Assembly (NCBI GenBank): GCA_003554005.1
Contig: PWEU01000048.1
Span: 1-6,269, forward strand
Direction of reading: 5' to 3'
Origin: Nitriliruptoraceae bacterium
GTDB taxonomy: Bacteria > Actinomycetota > Nitriliruptoria > Nitriliruptorales > Nitriliruptoraceae
DNA: 6,269 nt
The translations under genes and the position numbers were made by a program. The notes below the pieces were generated by a model that saw only the letters and a program-made list of their open reading frames with translations, was not told the DNA's origin and searched no databases. This document shows, piece by piece, positions 1 to 4,879 of this stretch (position 1 is the stretch's first letter; every line of letters begins with the position of its first letter).

Positions 1-444
1 ACGATCGACCTCGAGGTCACGAGGTGTGCCCTGCTCGGTGGCCGGTTCCTGGAGGAGCTCCCCGCGGGCGGGGTCGAGGTGTCGCTGGTGGCGGAGGGCC
101 GCGACGCCGACGGCTCGCCGGTGCGGGTCATCGCTCGTCGGGGCACCGATGAGGTGGCGCCGCACCGGTTCGACCTGCTGGAGGTGGCGGTCGGCGAGGT
201 GGAGCACCACCTCGAGGTGCTGGTGGTCCTCAGGGGCTTCGATCGCGACACGGGGACCTGGACCCAGGTCGATCCCGACGCGCCGGACGCGCGCCGCCCG
301 GTCGCCGGCCCGCTGTTCGATGTCGAGGGGGCCCGCTTGACCGCCCGCAGCGTGACGCCCGCCCCGGACGATGGTCGGCCCGTGCCGCTGTCGCTGGAGG
401 CCACCTGCCCGCCGCAGCTCGGGCCCGATCCGGGCCTGGCTTGA
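1..444 (+). CDS. Hypothetical protein, 3' end only (5' truncated by window)
   Basis: The frame is open from the first base to a TGA at 442-444, giving 147 visible residues; the true start lies outside the window. A GTG at 79 exists, but the frame is equally well coded upstream of it, so it is not taken as the start. Coding character is clear: nearly all third positions are G or C, unlike the other frames here. The product is acidic, with no lysine seen and many short Val/Leu-alternating stretches (for example residues 61-80, with EVAVGEVEHHLEVLVVLRGF) that suggest beta strands. There is no membrane segment, nucleotide-binding motif or recognisable catalytic signature. The tail is rich in Pro, Asp and Gly and ends in PDPGLA. 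It converges on the peroxiredoxin gene with an 87-bp gap. I do not recognise the family and assign no function. Confidence 0.7.
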   Translation, partial: TIDLEVTRCALLGGRFLEELPAGGVEVSLVAEGRDADGSPVRVIARRGTDEVAPHRFDLLEVAVGEVEHHLEVLVVLRGFDRDTGTWTQVDPDAPDARRPVAGPLFDVEGARLTARSVTPAPDDGRPVPLSLEATCPPQLGPDPGLA

Positions 445-484
445 ACCGAGGCGACCCGCGCCCGGACCGCATCGAGCCGGGACT

Positions 485-516
485 CGGCCAGGCCCAGGAC
501 ACCCGGGGCGTGGCCG
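485..516. terminator. Hairpin between convergent genes, probable bidirectional terminator
   Basis: Bases 485-495 pair with 506-516 (GGCCAGGCCC against GGGCGTGGCC plus a flanking C-G pair). This gives ten GC-rich pairs and one A-T pair or mismatch position (G491 opposite G510), with a loop of about 10 nt at 496-505. It sits in the gap between the convergent stops at 444 and 532. No T-tract follows on either strand, which is common for hairpins ending transcripts in high-GC actinobacteria but weakens the call. Termination is inferred from position and stem strength. Confidence 0.5.
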
Positions 517-531
517 GACCGCCCGCCGGGA

Positions 532-999
532 TCAGACCGCGCCGATCTCCTTCAGCGCCGACTTCCAGGCCTGCTGGTCGCGGGCCTCGGGGATCGGGTT
601 GCGGTCGGAGAAGACCACCTTGCCGCTCTTGTCGACGATGAACGTGCCGCGCAGAGCGAGTCCGATCCGGTCGTCGAAGACCCCGTAGGTGGTCGCCACC
701 TCGCCGTGGGGCCAGAAATCCGACAGCAGCGGGAACTCGAAACCCTGCTCGTGTGCCCAACGGGCGTGGGTCGGTGGGGCGTCGCAGGAGATCGCGATGG
801 TCTCGACCTCGTCGTTGCGGAAGGACTCGATCGAGTCGCGGATCTGGCACATCTCGCCCTCACACACCCCGGTGAAGGACAGCGGGTAGAAGACGACGAC
901 CACCGCCTTCTTCCCGCGGTAGTCCGAGAGACGGACGGGCTGGTTGGTCTGGTCCTTCAGCTCGAAGTCGGGCGCTTCGTCGCCGATCTGCACGCTCAT
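532..999 (-). CDS. AhpE-like peroxiredoxin
   Basis: A 155-residue cytosolic thiol peroxidase of the AhpC/TSA thioredoxin-fold family, expected to reduce H2O2, organic hydroperoxides or peroxynitrite. The N-terminus (GDEAPDFELKDQ) is the usual Prx opening. The PxxxTxxC active-site motif is P39, T43 and C46, and the conserved Arg is R118 in RGTF. SDFWPHG (93-99) and YGVFDD (105-110) match what I recall of Mycobacterium tuberculosis AhpE, so this subfamily is favoured over BCP/PrxQ. A second Cys (C51) lies five residues after C46 and a third is C72. The ATG at 999 was chosen over an in-frame ATG at 1062 because AGGAG sits 6 nt before it and the extra 21 residues (rich in Pro and Arg) do not belong to the fold. 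rmuC ends 95 bp upstream on the same strand, so read-through is possible, but the gap could also hold a promoter. Confidence 0.93.
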   Translation of the reverse strand: MSVQIGDEAPDFELKDQTNQPVRLSDYRGKKAVVVVFYPLSFTGVCEGEMCQIRDSIESFRNDEVETIAISCDAPPTHARWAHEQGFEFPLLSDFWPHGEVATTYGVFDDRIGLALRGTFIVDKSGKVVFSDRNPIPEARDQQAWKSALKEIGAV

Positions 1000-1005
1000 G
1001 TCGGG

Positions 1006-1010
1006 CTCCT
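1006..1010 (-). promoter_or_regulatory. Ribosome binding site of the peroxiredoxin gene
   Basis: AGGAG on the minus strand, 6 nt upstream of the ATG at 999. It decides the start: the in-frame ATG at 1062 would place this site inside the coding region and lacks a comparable site. Confidence 0.75.
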
Positions 1011-1049
1011 CGCGCGCCGGGAGCGGGCGCGCCATTCGGGGATGATGGG

Positions 1050-1079
1050 GTCCGGACAGCACAGGACGTCAGACCGGAC
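1050..1079 (-). promoter_or_regulatory. Paired GTCCGG(A/T)C boxes upstream of the peroxiredoxin
   Basis: On the minus strand GTCCGGTC (1079-1072) and GTCCGGAC (1057-1050) are direct repeats, 22 bp start to start, close to two helical turns. The second is a perfect 8-bp palindrome. The outer arms can also pair (1050-1055 with 1074-1079, 18-nt loop). The element lies 51-80 bp before the peroxiredoxin ATG and just after the rmuC stop. It could be a regulator site, an rmuC terminator hairpin, or chance in GC-rich DNA. No clear -35/-10 pair was seen next to it. Confidence 0.25.
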
Positions 1080-1094
1080 GATCGACCGCGCAGG

Positions 1095-2351
1095 CTAGCC
1101 GCGGCCCTCCCCGACACCTGACGACCCGCTCACATTCGGCGCATCCGCCGCTGTGGATGCGTCCACCGGCTCCTCGGCGCCGCCATGGGCGTCAGGATCG
1201 AGCGGCACCAGACGGGCGCGCTGATCGTCGGCGACGACCGCCTCCACGCCCCGCTGTGAGCGGAGCTCCTCCACCCGGTCGAGCTGCCGCTCGAGCTGGG
1301 AGCGCCGGGTGCCGGCCAGCGCCTCGTAGGCGCGCTGGGCGGAGTCGAGACCGCGGCCGACCTTGTCGAGCTGGTCGGTGAAGCGTCCCCACTGGTCGGC
1401 GAAGCCGGCGAGCAACTCCAGGATCTCGCCGGAGGCACGCTCCAGCGCGAACGCGTCGACCGCTTGACGGAGCACGGCGAGCACGGCGAACAGGGTCGAC
1501 GGTGAGCACAGCACCACCCGCTGCCCCAGCGCGTCGTCGAGCAGGGTGGGGTCGTGCTCGTGGAGGAAGGCGTAGACCTGTTCGTTGGGGATGAACAGCA
1601 GGACCACGTCCAGCGTGCCGTCATGCTCGTCGATGTAGCCCCGCTGGGCGAGCTCCTTGACCCGGGCCCGGGCGGTCTTGAGGAAGCCGTCGCGGGCCCG
1701 GTCGCGCTCCACCTCGGCGTCGGCATCGAGCAGCTCGAGGTAGCCGGCGAGCGGGAACTTCACGTCCATGTGGACCACCCGGTCACCCGGCAGCAGGAAG
1801 GTGACGTCGGGACGGCTGCCGGTGCGCGTGGTGACCTGCGTGCGGTAGTTGACCCCCTCGACGAACCCGGCGGCCCGCAGCACGTCGGCCGCCATCCGCT
1901 CGCCCCACTGCCCGCGGGCCTGGGCGTTGGTCAGCGCCTGCGTCAGGGGGGCGGTGGTGCGACCGAGCTCCGCGTGGGAGCGTGCCACCCCGGCCAGCTG
2001 GGCCGAGACCTGTCCGAACTGGCCGGCCCGCTCCGACTCGGCCCGCTGGACGTGCCCCGCGAGCTCAGCCAGGGTCGCACGCAGCCGTTCGAGCTCCGCG
2101 TCGATCAGTTCCTTGCGGGCTTCGAGGTGGGCCGCGCCGGTCCTGGTCCGTGCATCGAGCTGCTCCCCCGCCACCGCCACCAGCGTGTCCACGGCCCGTT
2201 GCAGCTCCGCGCCGACCGCGCCGCCGCCTGAGGGCTCCGGTTCCCCGGCCCGGCCACCCGGCGACGACCATCGAGCGACGACCAACGCTGCCACGACGCC
2301 GGCGACCGCCGCGGTCGCGACCACGACGAGCACCACCTCGAGCGTGCCCAT
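1095..2351 (-). CDS. rmuC: DNA recombination protein RmuC homolog
   Basis: A 418-residue RmuC-family protein. In E. coli RmuC limits certain DNA rearrangements (inversions at short inverted repeats), and the family is assigned to the PD-(D/E)XK nuclease fold. Visible order: an N-terminal membrane helix (about 4-27, Val/Ala-rich), a Gly/Pro/Ser linker (29-47), a predicted coiled coil rich in Glu, Arg and Ala (about 48-125), then the RmuC core. Core landmarks are GQWGE (147-151), RPDVTF with D182, MDVKFP with D196 and K198 (the D...DxK nuclease-like signature), and LLFIPNEQVYAFL (251-263). A second helical segment runs about 315-368, followed by a variable acidic tail. The ATG at 2351 has GAGGGG 5 nt upstream and starts directly at the membrane helix. 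It is divergent from the YcaQ-like gene and 95 bp upstream of the peroxiredoxin. The nuclease motif looks intact. Confidence 0.93.
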   Translation of the reverse strand: MGTLEVVLVVVATAAVAGVVAALVVARWSSPGGRAGEPEPSGGGAVGAELQRAVDTLVAVAGEQLDARTRTGAAHLEARKELIDAELERLRATLAELAGHVQRAESERAGQFGQVSAQLAGVARSHAELGRTTAPLTQALTNAQARGQWGERMAADVLRAAGFVEGVNYRTQVTTRTGSRPDVTFLLPGDRVVHMDVKFPLAGYLELLDADAEVERDRARDGFLKTARARVKELAQRGYIDEHDGTLDVVLLFIPNEQVYAFLHEHDPTLLDDALGQRVVLCSPSTLFAVLAVLRQAVDAFALERASGEILELLAGFADQWGRFTDQLDKVGRGLDSAQRAYEALAGTRRSQLERQLDRVEELRSQRGVEAVVADDQRARLVPLDPDAHGGAEEPVDASTAADAPNVSGSSGVGEGRG

Positions 2352-2447
2352 GGGTTCCCCTCTTCTCGGCGTTCGCGCCCGCGGACCACCGGGCTGCCGG
2401 CATCGGGCGCCTGCGGTCGCCGGTGGGCGTCAGACCTCACATGGGTC

Positions 2448-2470
2448 AAGGTACGGAGCAGGTGAGACAC
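2448..2470 (-). promoter_or_regulatory. Candidate rmuC promoter (TGTC-N13-TANNNT)
   Basis: On the minus strand TACCTT (2453-2448) fits the actinobacterial TANNNT -10 pattern and would start a transcript near 2441, about 90 nt before the rmuC ATG. Thirteen bases upstream of it is TGTC, the spacing of the TTGTC core in the LexA-independent DNA-damage promoters of mycobacteria (TTGTCRGTG-N8-TANNNT). The first T and the RGTG part do not match, so this is only a partial resemblance. The -35 region is otherwise weak. Confidence 0.25.
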
Positions 2471-2488
2471 GGCTTGGACCACCGTGGC

Positions 2489-2494
2489 TAGCGT
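2489..2494 (+). promoter_or_regulatory. -10 element, probable leaderless start of the YcaQ-like gene
   Basis: TAGCGT fits TANNNT and ends 7 nt before the ATG at 2502, so the predicted transcript start falls on or next to the start codon. No Shine-Dalgarno-like sequence precedes this ATG, which agrees with a leaderless mRNA, a common actinobacterial arrangement. No good -35 was found (GAGACA at 2464-2469 is a weak candidate at 19-nt spacing). The alternative GTG at 2484 would overlap the -10 element. Confidence 0.4.
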
Positions 2495-2501
2495 GCCGCC
2501 G

Positions 2502-3704
2502 ATGCGCACCCTCTCCCTCGACCGGGCCCGGCGGCTGACCCTGACCTCCCTCGGGTTGGCTCGCGGACGCCCCGACCCGGCACGGCGCCGGGACACCCGG
2601 CACCTCAGGAGCGCGGTGGCCGCCGTCCGGGTCGTCCAGCTCGACAGCGTCAACGTCCTGGTCCGAGCCCACGAGCTCCCTTTCTGGTCCCGTCTCGGAC
2701 CCCACGATCGGGCGCAGCGCGACCGGTGGCTGTGGCGGTCCGGGGAGCTGTTCGACGGTTGGGTGCACGTGGCGTCCCTGGCGCCGATGTCGGTTTGGCC
2801 GTGGCTGCACCACCGGCGCCGGGCGGCCCGCACGGGCGGTCGCCTGGAGCAGCACCTGGCCGAGGACCCGCACCTCCTCGACCGTGTCCACGACGAGGTC
2901 GCGACCCGCGGGCCGGTCAGCGTGCTCGACCTCGTCGACCCGGGACAGCGATCGGGACCGTGGTGGGGCGACCCACGGGGCAAGGTGGCTCTCGACCACC
3001 TCGCCCGCCCCGGCCGGCTCGCGATCCGAGAACGCGACGCGCGGTTCATCACCGTCTACGACCTGACCGAGCGGGTGCTGCCTCGGAACGTCCTCGAGGT
3101 CGAGCCGCCGGACGAGGACCGTGCGCAGGAGCTGTTGGTCCTGCAGGCCCTGGGCGCCCAGGGCCTCGGGACGGCGGACCACCTCGCCGACCACCACCGG
3201 CAGCGCATCCGACCGGCCCGGGCGGCGTTGGAACGTCTGGTCGCCCGTCGCGAGGTGGAGGAGGTCGTCGTGAACGGCTGGGGTTCGACCCCGGTCTACC
3301 TCGACCCGGCGGCCATCGCCGCGCGGACCTCCCACGCGAGGACGCTGGTGTCCCCCTTCGACCCGCTGGTGTGGCATCGCGACCGCACGGAGGCGTTGTT
3401 CGGGTTCCGGTACCGCATCGAGATCTACGTCCCGGAAGCGGACCGGGTGCACGGCTACTACGTGCTCCCCTTCCTGCTCGGCGACCAGCTGGTGGCACGG
3501 GTGGACCTCAAGGCCGACCGGCAGCGGGCGCGGCTGCTCGTCCGTGGCGCCTTCGCCGAGGATGGGGTCGATGCCGTGCGGGTCGCCCGGGAGCTGGTGG
3601 CCGAACTTCAGGAGCTGGCGGCGTGGCTGCAGCTCACCGAGGTGGAGGTGGCGCCGCGGGGCGACCTGGCGGCGGGGCTGGCCCGGGCCCTCCGCGCGGC
3701 CTGA
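2502..3704 (+). CDS. YcaQ/AlkX-family DNA glycosylase (winged-helix, HTH_42 family)
   Basis: A 400-residue protein aligning from memory over its whole length with E. coli YcaQ (AlkX), a monofunctional DNA glycosylase that unhooks nitrogen-mustard interstrand crosslinks and removes bulky N-alkylated bases. The catalytic QxD motif is Q46-L47-D48 in VQLDSVNVLVR. It is followed by FWSRLG (61-66), GPWW (152-155), YDLTERVLP (186-194), SPFDPLVW (284-291), FRYRIEIYVP (302-311) and GYYVLPFLLGDQLVARVD (318-335), all matching YcaQ landmarks in order. QxD, not QxQ, places it with the YcaQ/AlkX branch and not AlkZ of antibiotic clusters. One deviation: the YcaQ HEA motif reads H89-V90-A91. The ATG at 2502 was preferred over the GTG at 2484 because the latter overlaps the -10 element and adds nothing recognisable. 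Divergent from rmuC, which suits a DNA-repair role. The substrate is inferred from the family. Confidence 0.88.
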   Translation: MRTLSLDRARRLTLTSLGLARGRPDPARRRDTRHLRSAVAAVRVVQLDSVNVLVRAHELPFWSRLGPHDRAQRDRWLWRSGELFDGWVHVASLAPMSVWPWLHHRRRAARTGGRLEQHLAEDPHLLDRVHDEVATRGPVSVLDLVDPGQRSGPWWGDPRGKVALDHLARPGRLAIRERDARFITVYDLTERVLPRNVLEVEPPDEDRAQELLVLQALGAQGLGTADHLADHHRQRIRPARAALERLVARREVEEVVVNGWGSTPVYLDPAAIAARTSHARTLVSPFDPLVWHRDRTEALFGFRYRIEIYVPEADRVHGYYVLPFLLGDQLVARVDLKADRQRARLLVRGAFAEDGVDAVRVARELVAELQELAAWLQLTEVEVAPRGDLAAGLARALRAA

Positions 3705-3712
3705 GCTGGCGT

Positions 3713-3797
3713 ACCCCCGCCCCGGGCGGGTTCACCGGCGGGTTGGGGCCCGCCACCCCCGGAAACCGAAGCCCAACCTCCCCAACCCCACGGCCGC
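3713..3797. repeat. Intergenic repeat unit, copy 1 (85 bp)
   Basis: First copy of a direct repeat starting ACCCCCGCCCCGGGCGGGTT. It equals copy 2 except for an extra 12 bp: GGCGGGTT occurs twice (3725-3732 and 3737-3744), so the difference is one 12-bp slippage step. The unit is internally palindromic: GGGTTGGGG (3740-3748) pairs with CCCCAACCC (3780-3788) over a 31-nt loop. A competing short hairpin GGCGGG-TTGGGG-CCCGCC occupies 3737-3754. It begins 9 bp after the YcaQ-like stop, so it could help end that transcript, although no T-tract follows. It is not coding: 85 and 73 bp are not multiples of three. Confidence 0.85.
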
Positions 3798-3870
3798 ACC
3801 CCCGCCCCGGGCGGGTTGGGGCCCGCCACCCCCGGAAACCGAAGCCCAACCTCCCCAACCCCACGGCCGC
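3798..3870. repeat. Intergenic repeat unit, copy 2 (73 bp)
   Basis: Second, directly adjacent copy, matching copy 1 base for base by eye apart from the missing 12-bp step. The same fold is possible: GGGTTGGGG (3813-3821) with CCCCAACCC (3853-3861), and the short hairpin GGCGGG-TTGGGG-CCCGCC at 3810-3827. Identity this high between adjacent copies in non-coding DNA points to a recent duplication or to homogenisation by recombination. Confidence 0.85.
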
Positions 3871-3892
3871 ACCCCCGCCCCCCGGCGGCGGC
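3871..3892. repeat. Truncated third repeat unit
   Basis: The first 11 bases (ACCCCCGCCCC) repeat the opening of the two units before it. The sequence then departs as CCGGCGGCGGC, resembling the GGGCGGG part only loosely. It marks where the tandem array breaks off before the 11-bp repeats. Confidence 0.55.
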
Positions 3893-3897
3893 ACACC

Positions 3898-3952
3898 AAC
3901 AGCACGCGAACAGCACGCGAACAGCACGCCGACAGCACGCGGACACCGCGCG
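3898..3952. repeat. Array of 11-bp direct repeats
   Basis: AACAGCACGCG at 3898-3908 and 3909-3919 are identical. AACAGCACGCC (3920-3930) and GACAGCACGCG (3931-3941) differ by one base each. GACACCGCGCG (3942-3952) is a decayed fifth unit. The 11-bp period is close to one helical turn, so each unit would present the same face of the helix. The array ends about 60 bp before the candidate -10 of the crotonase gene. It could be an iterated protein-binding site or a simple minisatellite; the sequence does not decide. Confidence 0.85.
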
Positions 3953-4012
3953 CACCCGGCTTGGCACCGCGCGGGCGTCTCCGCCGGTGCGGGTCGGAGG
4001 GGTCCACGGACC

Positions 4013-4018
4013 TAGGCT
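4013..4018 (+). promoter_or_regulatory. Candidate -10 element of the crotonase gene
   Basis: TAGGCT fits TANNNT and would start a transcript near 4025, giving a leader of about 20 nt that contains the GGAGG ribosome binding site at 4035-4039. The -35 region (about 3990-3996) shows no good TTGAC match. Together with the 11-bp array upstream it suggests the crotonase gene has its own promoter and does not depend on read-through from the YcaQ-like gene. Confidence 0.35.
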
Positions 4019-4045
4019 CCGCAGCCACCGACCGGGAGGGCCACG

Positions 4046-4744
4046 GTGTCCGTGCGATGCGAGGTCGACGGCGAGGACATCCTCACCGTCACCCTGGACG
4101 ACGGCGACAAGAACACGCTGAAGCCCGAGACCTTCGAGGCGTTGATCGCGGCGCTGGACGACCACCCGCAGGCCGTGGCGGTGCTGCTGCAGGGCCGCGA
4201 CGGGGTCCTCAGCGCTGGCCTGGACCTGCACTGGATGATGGACCACGGCCGGGATGGCGTCGAGCGTCTGCTCATCGGGTTCGGGACCTGCCTGATGCGC
4301 TGGTGGACGGATCCGCGACCCACGGTCTGCGCCGCGACCGGACACGCCATCGCGGCCGGGTCGATGCTGGGCATGGCCTGCGACCACGCCGTGGCGACCG
4401 AGGGTGGCTTCTGGGGCCTGACGGAGACCCGTGTCGGGCTGGAGGTCCCGGACTTCGGCATCGCGCTGGCGCGAGCCAACCTGCCGGCCGACCGGCTCGA
4501 GGACCTGCTGATCCCCGGGGAACGCGTCGACGCCGCGACGGCCGTGGCTGCGGGCTTCGCTGACGTGCTCTCGCCCGACCAGGACACCACCGTCACCCTG
4601 GCCCGTGAGCGAGTGGAGGCGCTGGCCACGCTGCCGGCACGCGCCTACGCCGGCACCAAGCGGCGCCTGCGCGGCACGGCGGCCGAGGAGGTCATGGCGG
4701 GCCTGGAGGACGACATCTCCGTCCTGACCGCCCACCTCACCTGA
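4046..4744 (+). CDS. Crotonase-family protein (enoyl-CoA hydratase/isomerase-like)
   Basis: A 232-residue crotonase-fold protein, shorter than classic enoyl-CoA hydratase (about 260), expected to act on a CoA thioester in the cytosol. The first oxyanion-hole strand is LSAGLDL (55-61). The second region is GHAIAAGSMLGMACD (99-113). The residue matching Glu164 of rat hydratase is E127 in WGLTE. The position of Glu144 is M107, and the middle Gly of the GGG oxyanion loop is A104. One glutamate without the other is typical of many delta3,delta2-enoyl-CoA isomerases and of a group of short actinobacterial crotonases with a TGHAIA motif that this resembles from memory. Isomerase or another crotonase reaction is therefore more likely than hydration. 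The GTG at 4046 has GGAGG 6 nt upstream (4035-4039). No pathway partner is adjacent, so the substrate cannot be inferred. Confidence 0.88.
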   Translation: MSVRCEVDGEDILTVTLDDGDKNTLKPETFEALIAALDDHPQAVAVLLQGRDGVLSAGLDLHWMMDHGRDGVERLLIGFGTCLMRWWTDPRPTVCAATGHAIAAGSMLGMACDHAVATEGGFWGLTETRVGLEVPDFGIALARANLPADRLEDLLIPGERVDAATAVAAGFADVLSPDQDTTVTLARERVEALATLPARAYAGTKRRLRGTAAEEVMAGLEDDISVLTAHLT

Positions 4745-4804
4745 AGCGGCTCGGCGGGGTCGCGACGTTCGAGCTCAGCTGACGGTCGAGGTTCCGAGGA
4801 TCTG

Positions 4805-4824
4805 TGGACGTCCGTCCATATCCT
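4805..4824 (+). promoter_or_regulatory. Palindrome abutting a -10 element upstream of the MBOAT gene
   Basis: TGGACG-TC-CGTCCA (4805-4818) is a perfect 6-bp inverted repeat with a 2-bp centre. TATCCT (4819-4824), a TANNNT-type -10, follows with no gap. A transcript would start near 4831, about 49 nt before the GTG at 4880. A dimeric repressor bound here would cover the -35/-10 spacer. No strong -35 was found, so the promoter call is tentative. The leader can form a small hairpin, CGTCG (4839-4843) with CGACG (4852-4856). Confidence 0.35.
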
Positions 4825-4879
4825 GCCGGCCTCCGATGCGTCGTCGGCTGGCGACGGGCTCCCGACCTGAGAGATCCAC

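Noticed and set aside
1000..1062. Longer peroxiredoxin starting at the ATG at 1062
   Set aside because: The extra 21 residues are Pro/Arg-rich and outside the conserved fold, and the AGGAG at 1006-1010 points to the ATG at 999.
1554..2231. Plus-strand open frame opposite rmuC
   Set aside because: Shadow of rmuC; no recognisable product and no ribosome binding site.
2352..2501. LexA (SOS) box in the rmuC/YcaQ-like gap
   Set aside because: Only a half-site-like CGAAC occurs near 2370 on the minus strand. No GAAC-N4-GTTC-type palindrome was seen.
2430..3452. Long minus-strand open frame opposite the YcaQ-like gene
   Set aside because: Antisense shadow typical of high-GC DNA. The opposite strand carries a full set of conserved family motifs.
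3713..3952. CRISPR array
   Set aside because: Copies are directly adjacent without variable spacers, the 11-bp units are too short, and no cas gene is nearby.
2726..4015. Plus-strand frame overlapping the YcaQ-like gene and running through the repeats
   Set aside because: Gly/Arg/Pro-rich out-of-frame reading of the glycosylase gene. The repeat units (85 and 73 bp) shift frame, so no protein repeat is preserved.
3608..4735. Minus-strand open frame spanning the intergenic repeats and the crotonase gene
   Set aside because: It crosses the repeats and lies antisense to a conserved crotonase. The repeated peptide results from the duplicated DNA, not selection.
4745..4804. Terminator hairpin after the crotonase gene
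   Set aside because: Only short palindromes (GTCGCGAC, GAGCTC, CAGCTG) are visible. No stem of useful length with a plausible loop was found.
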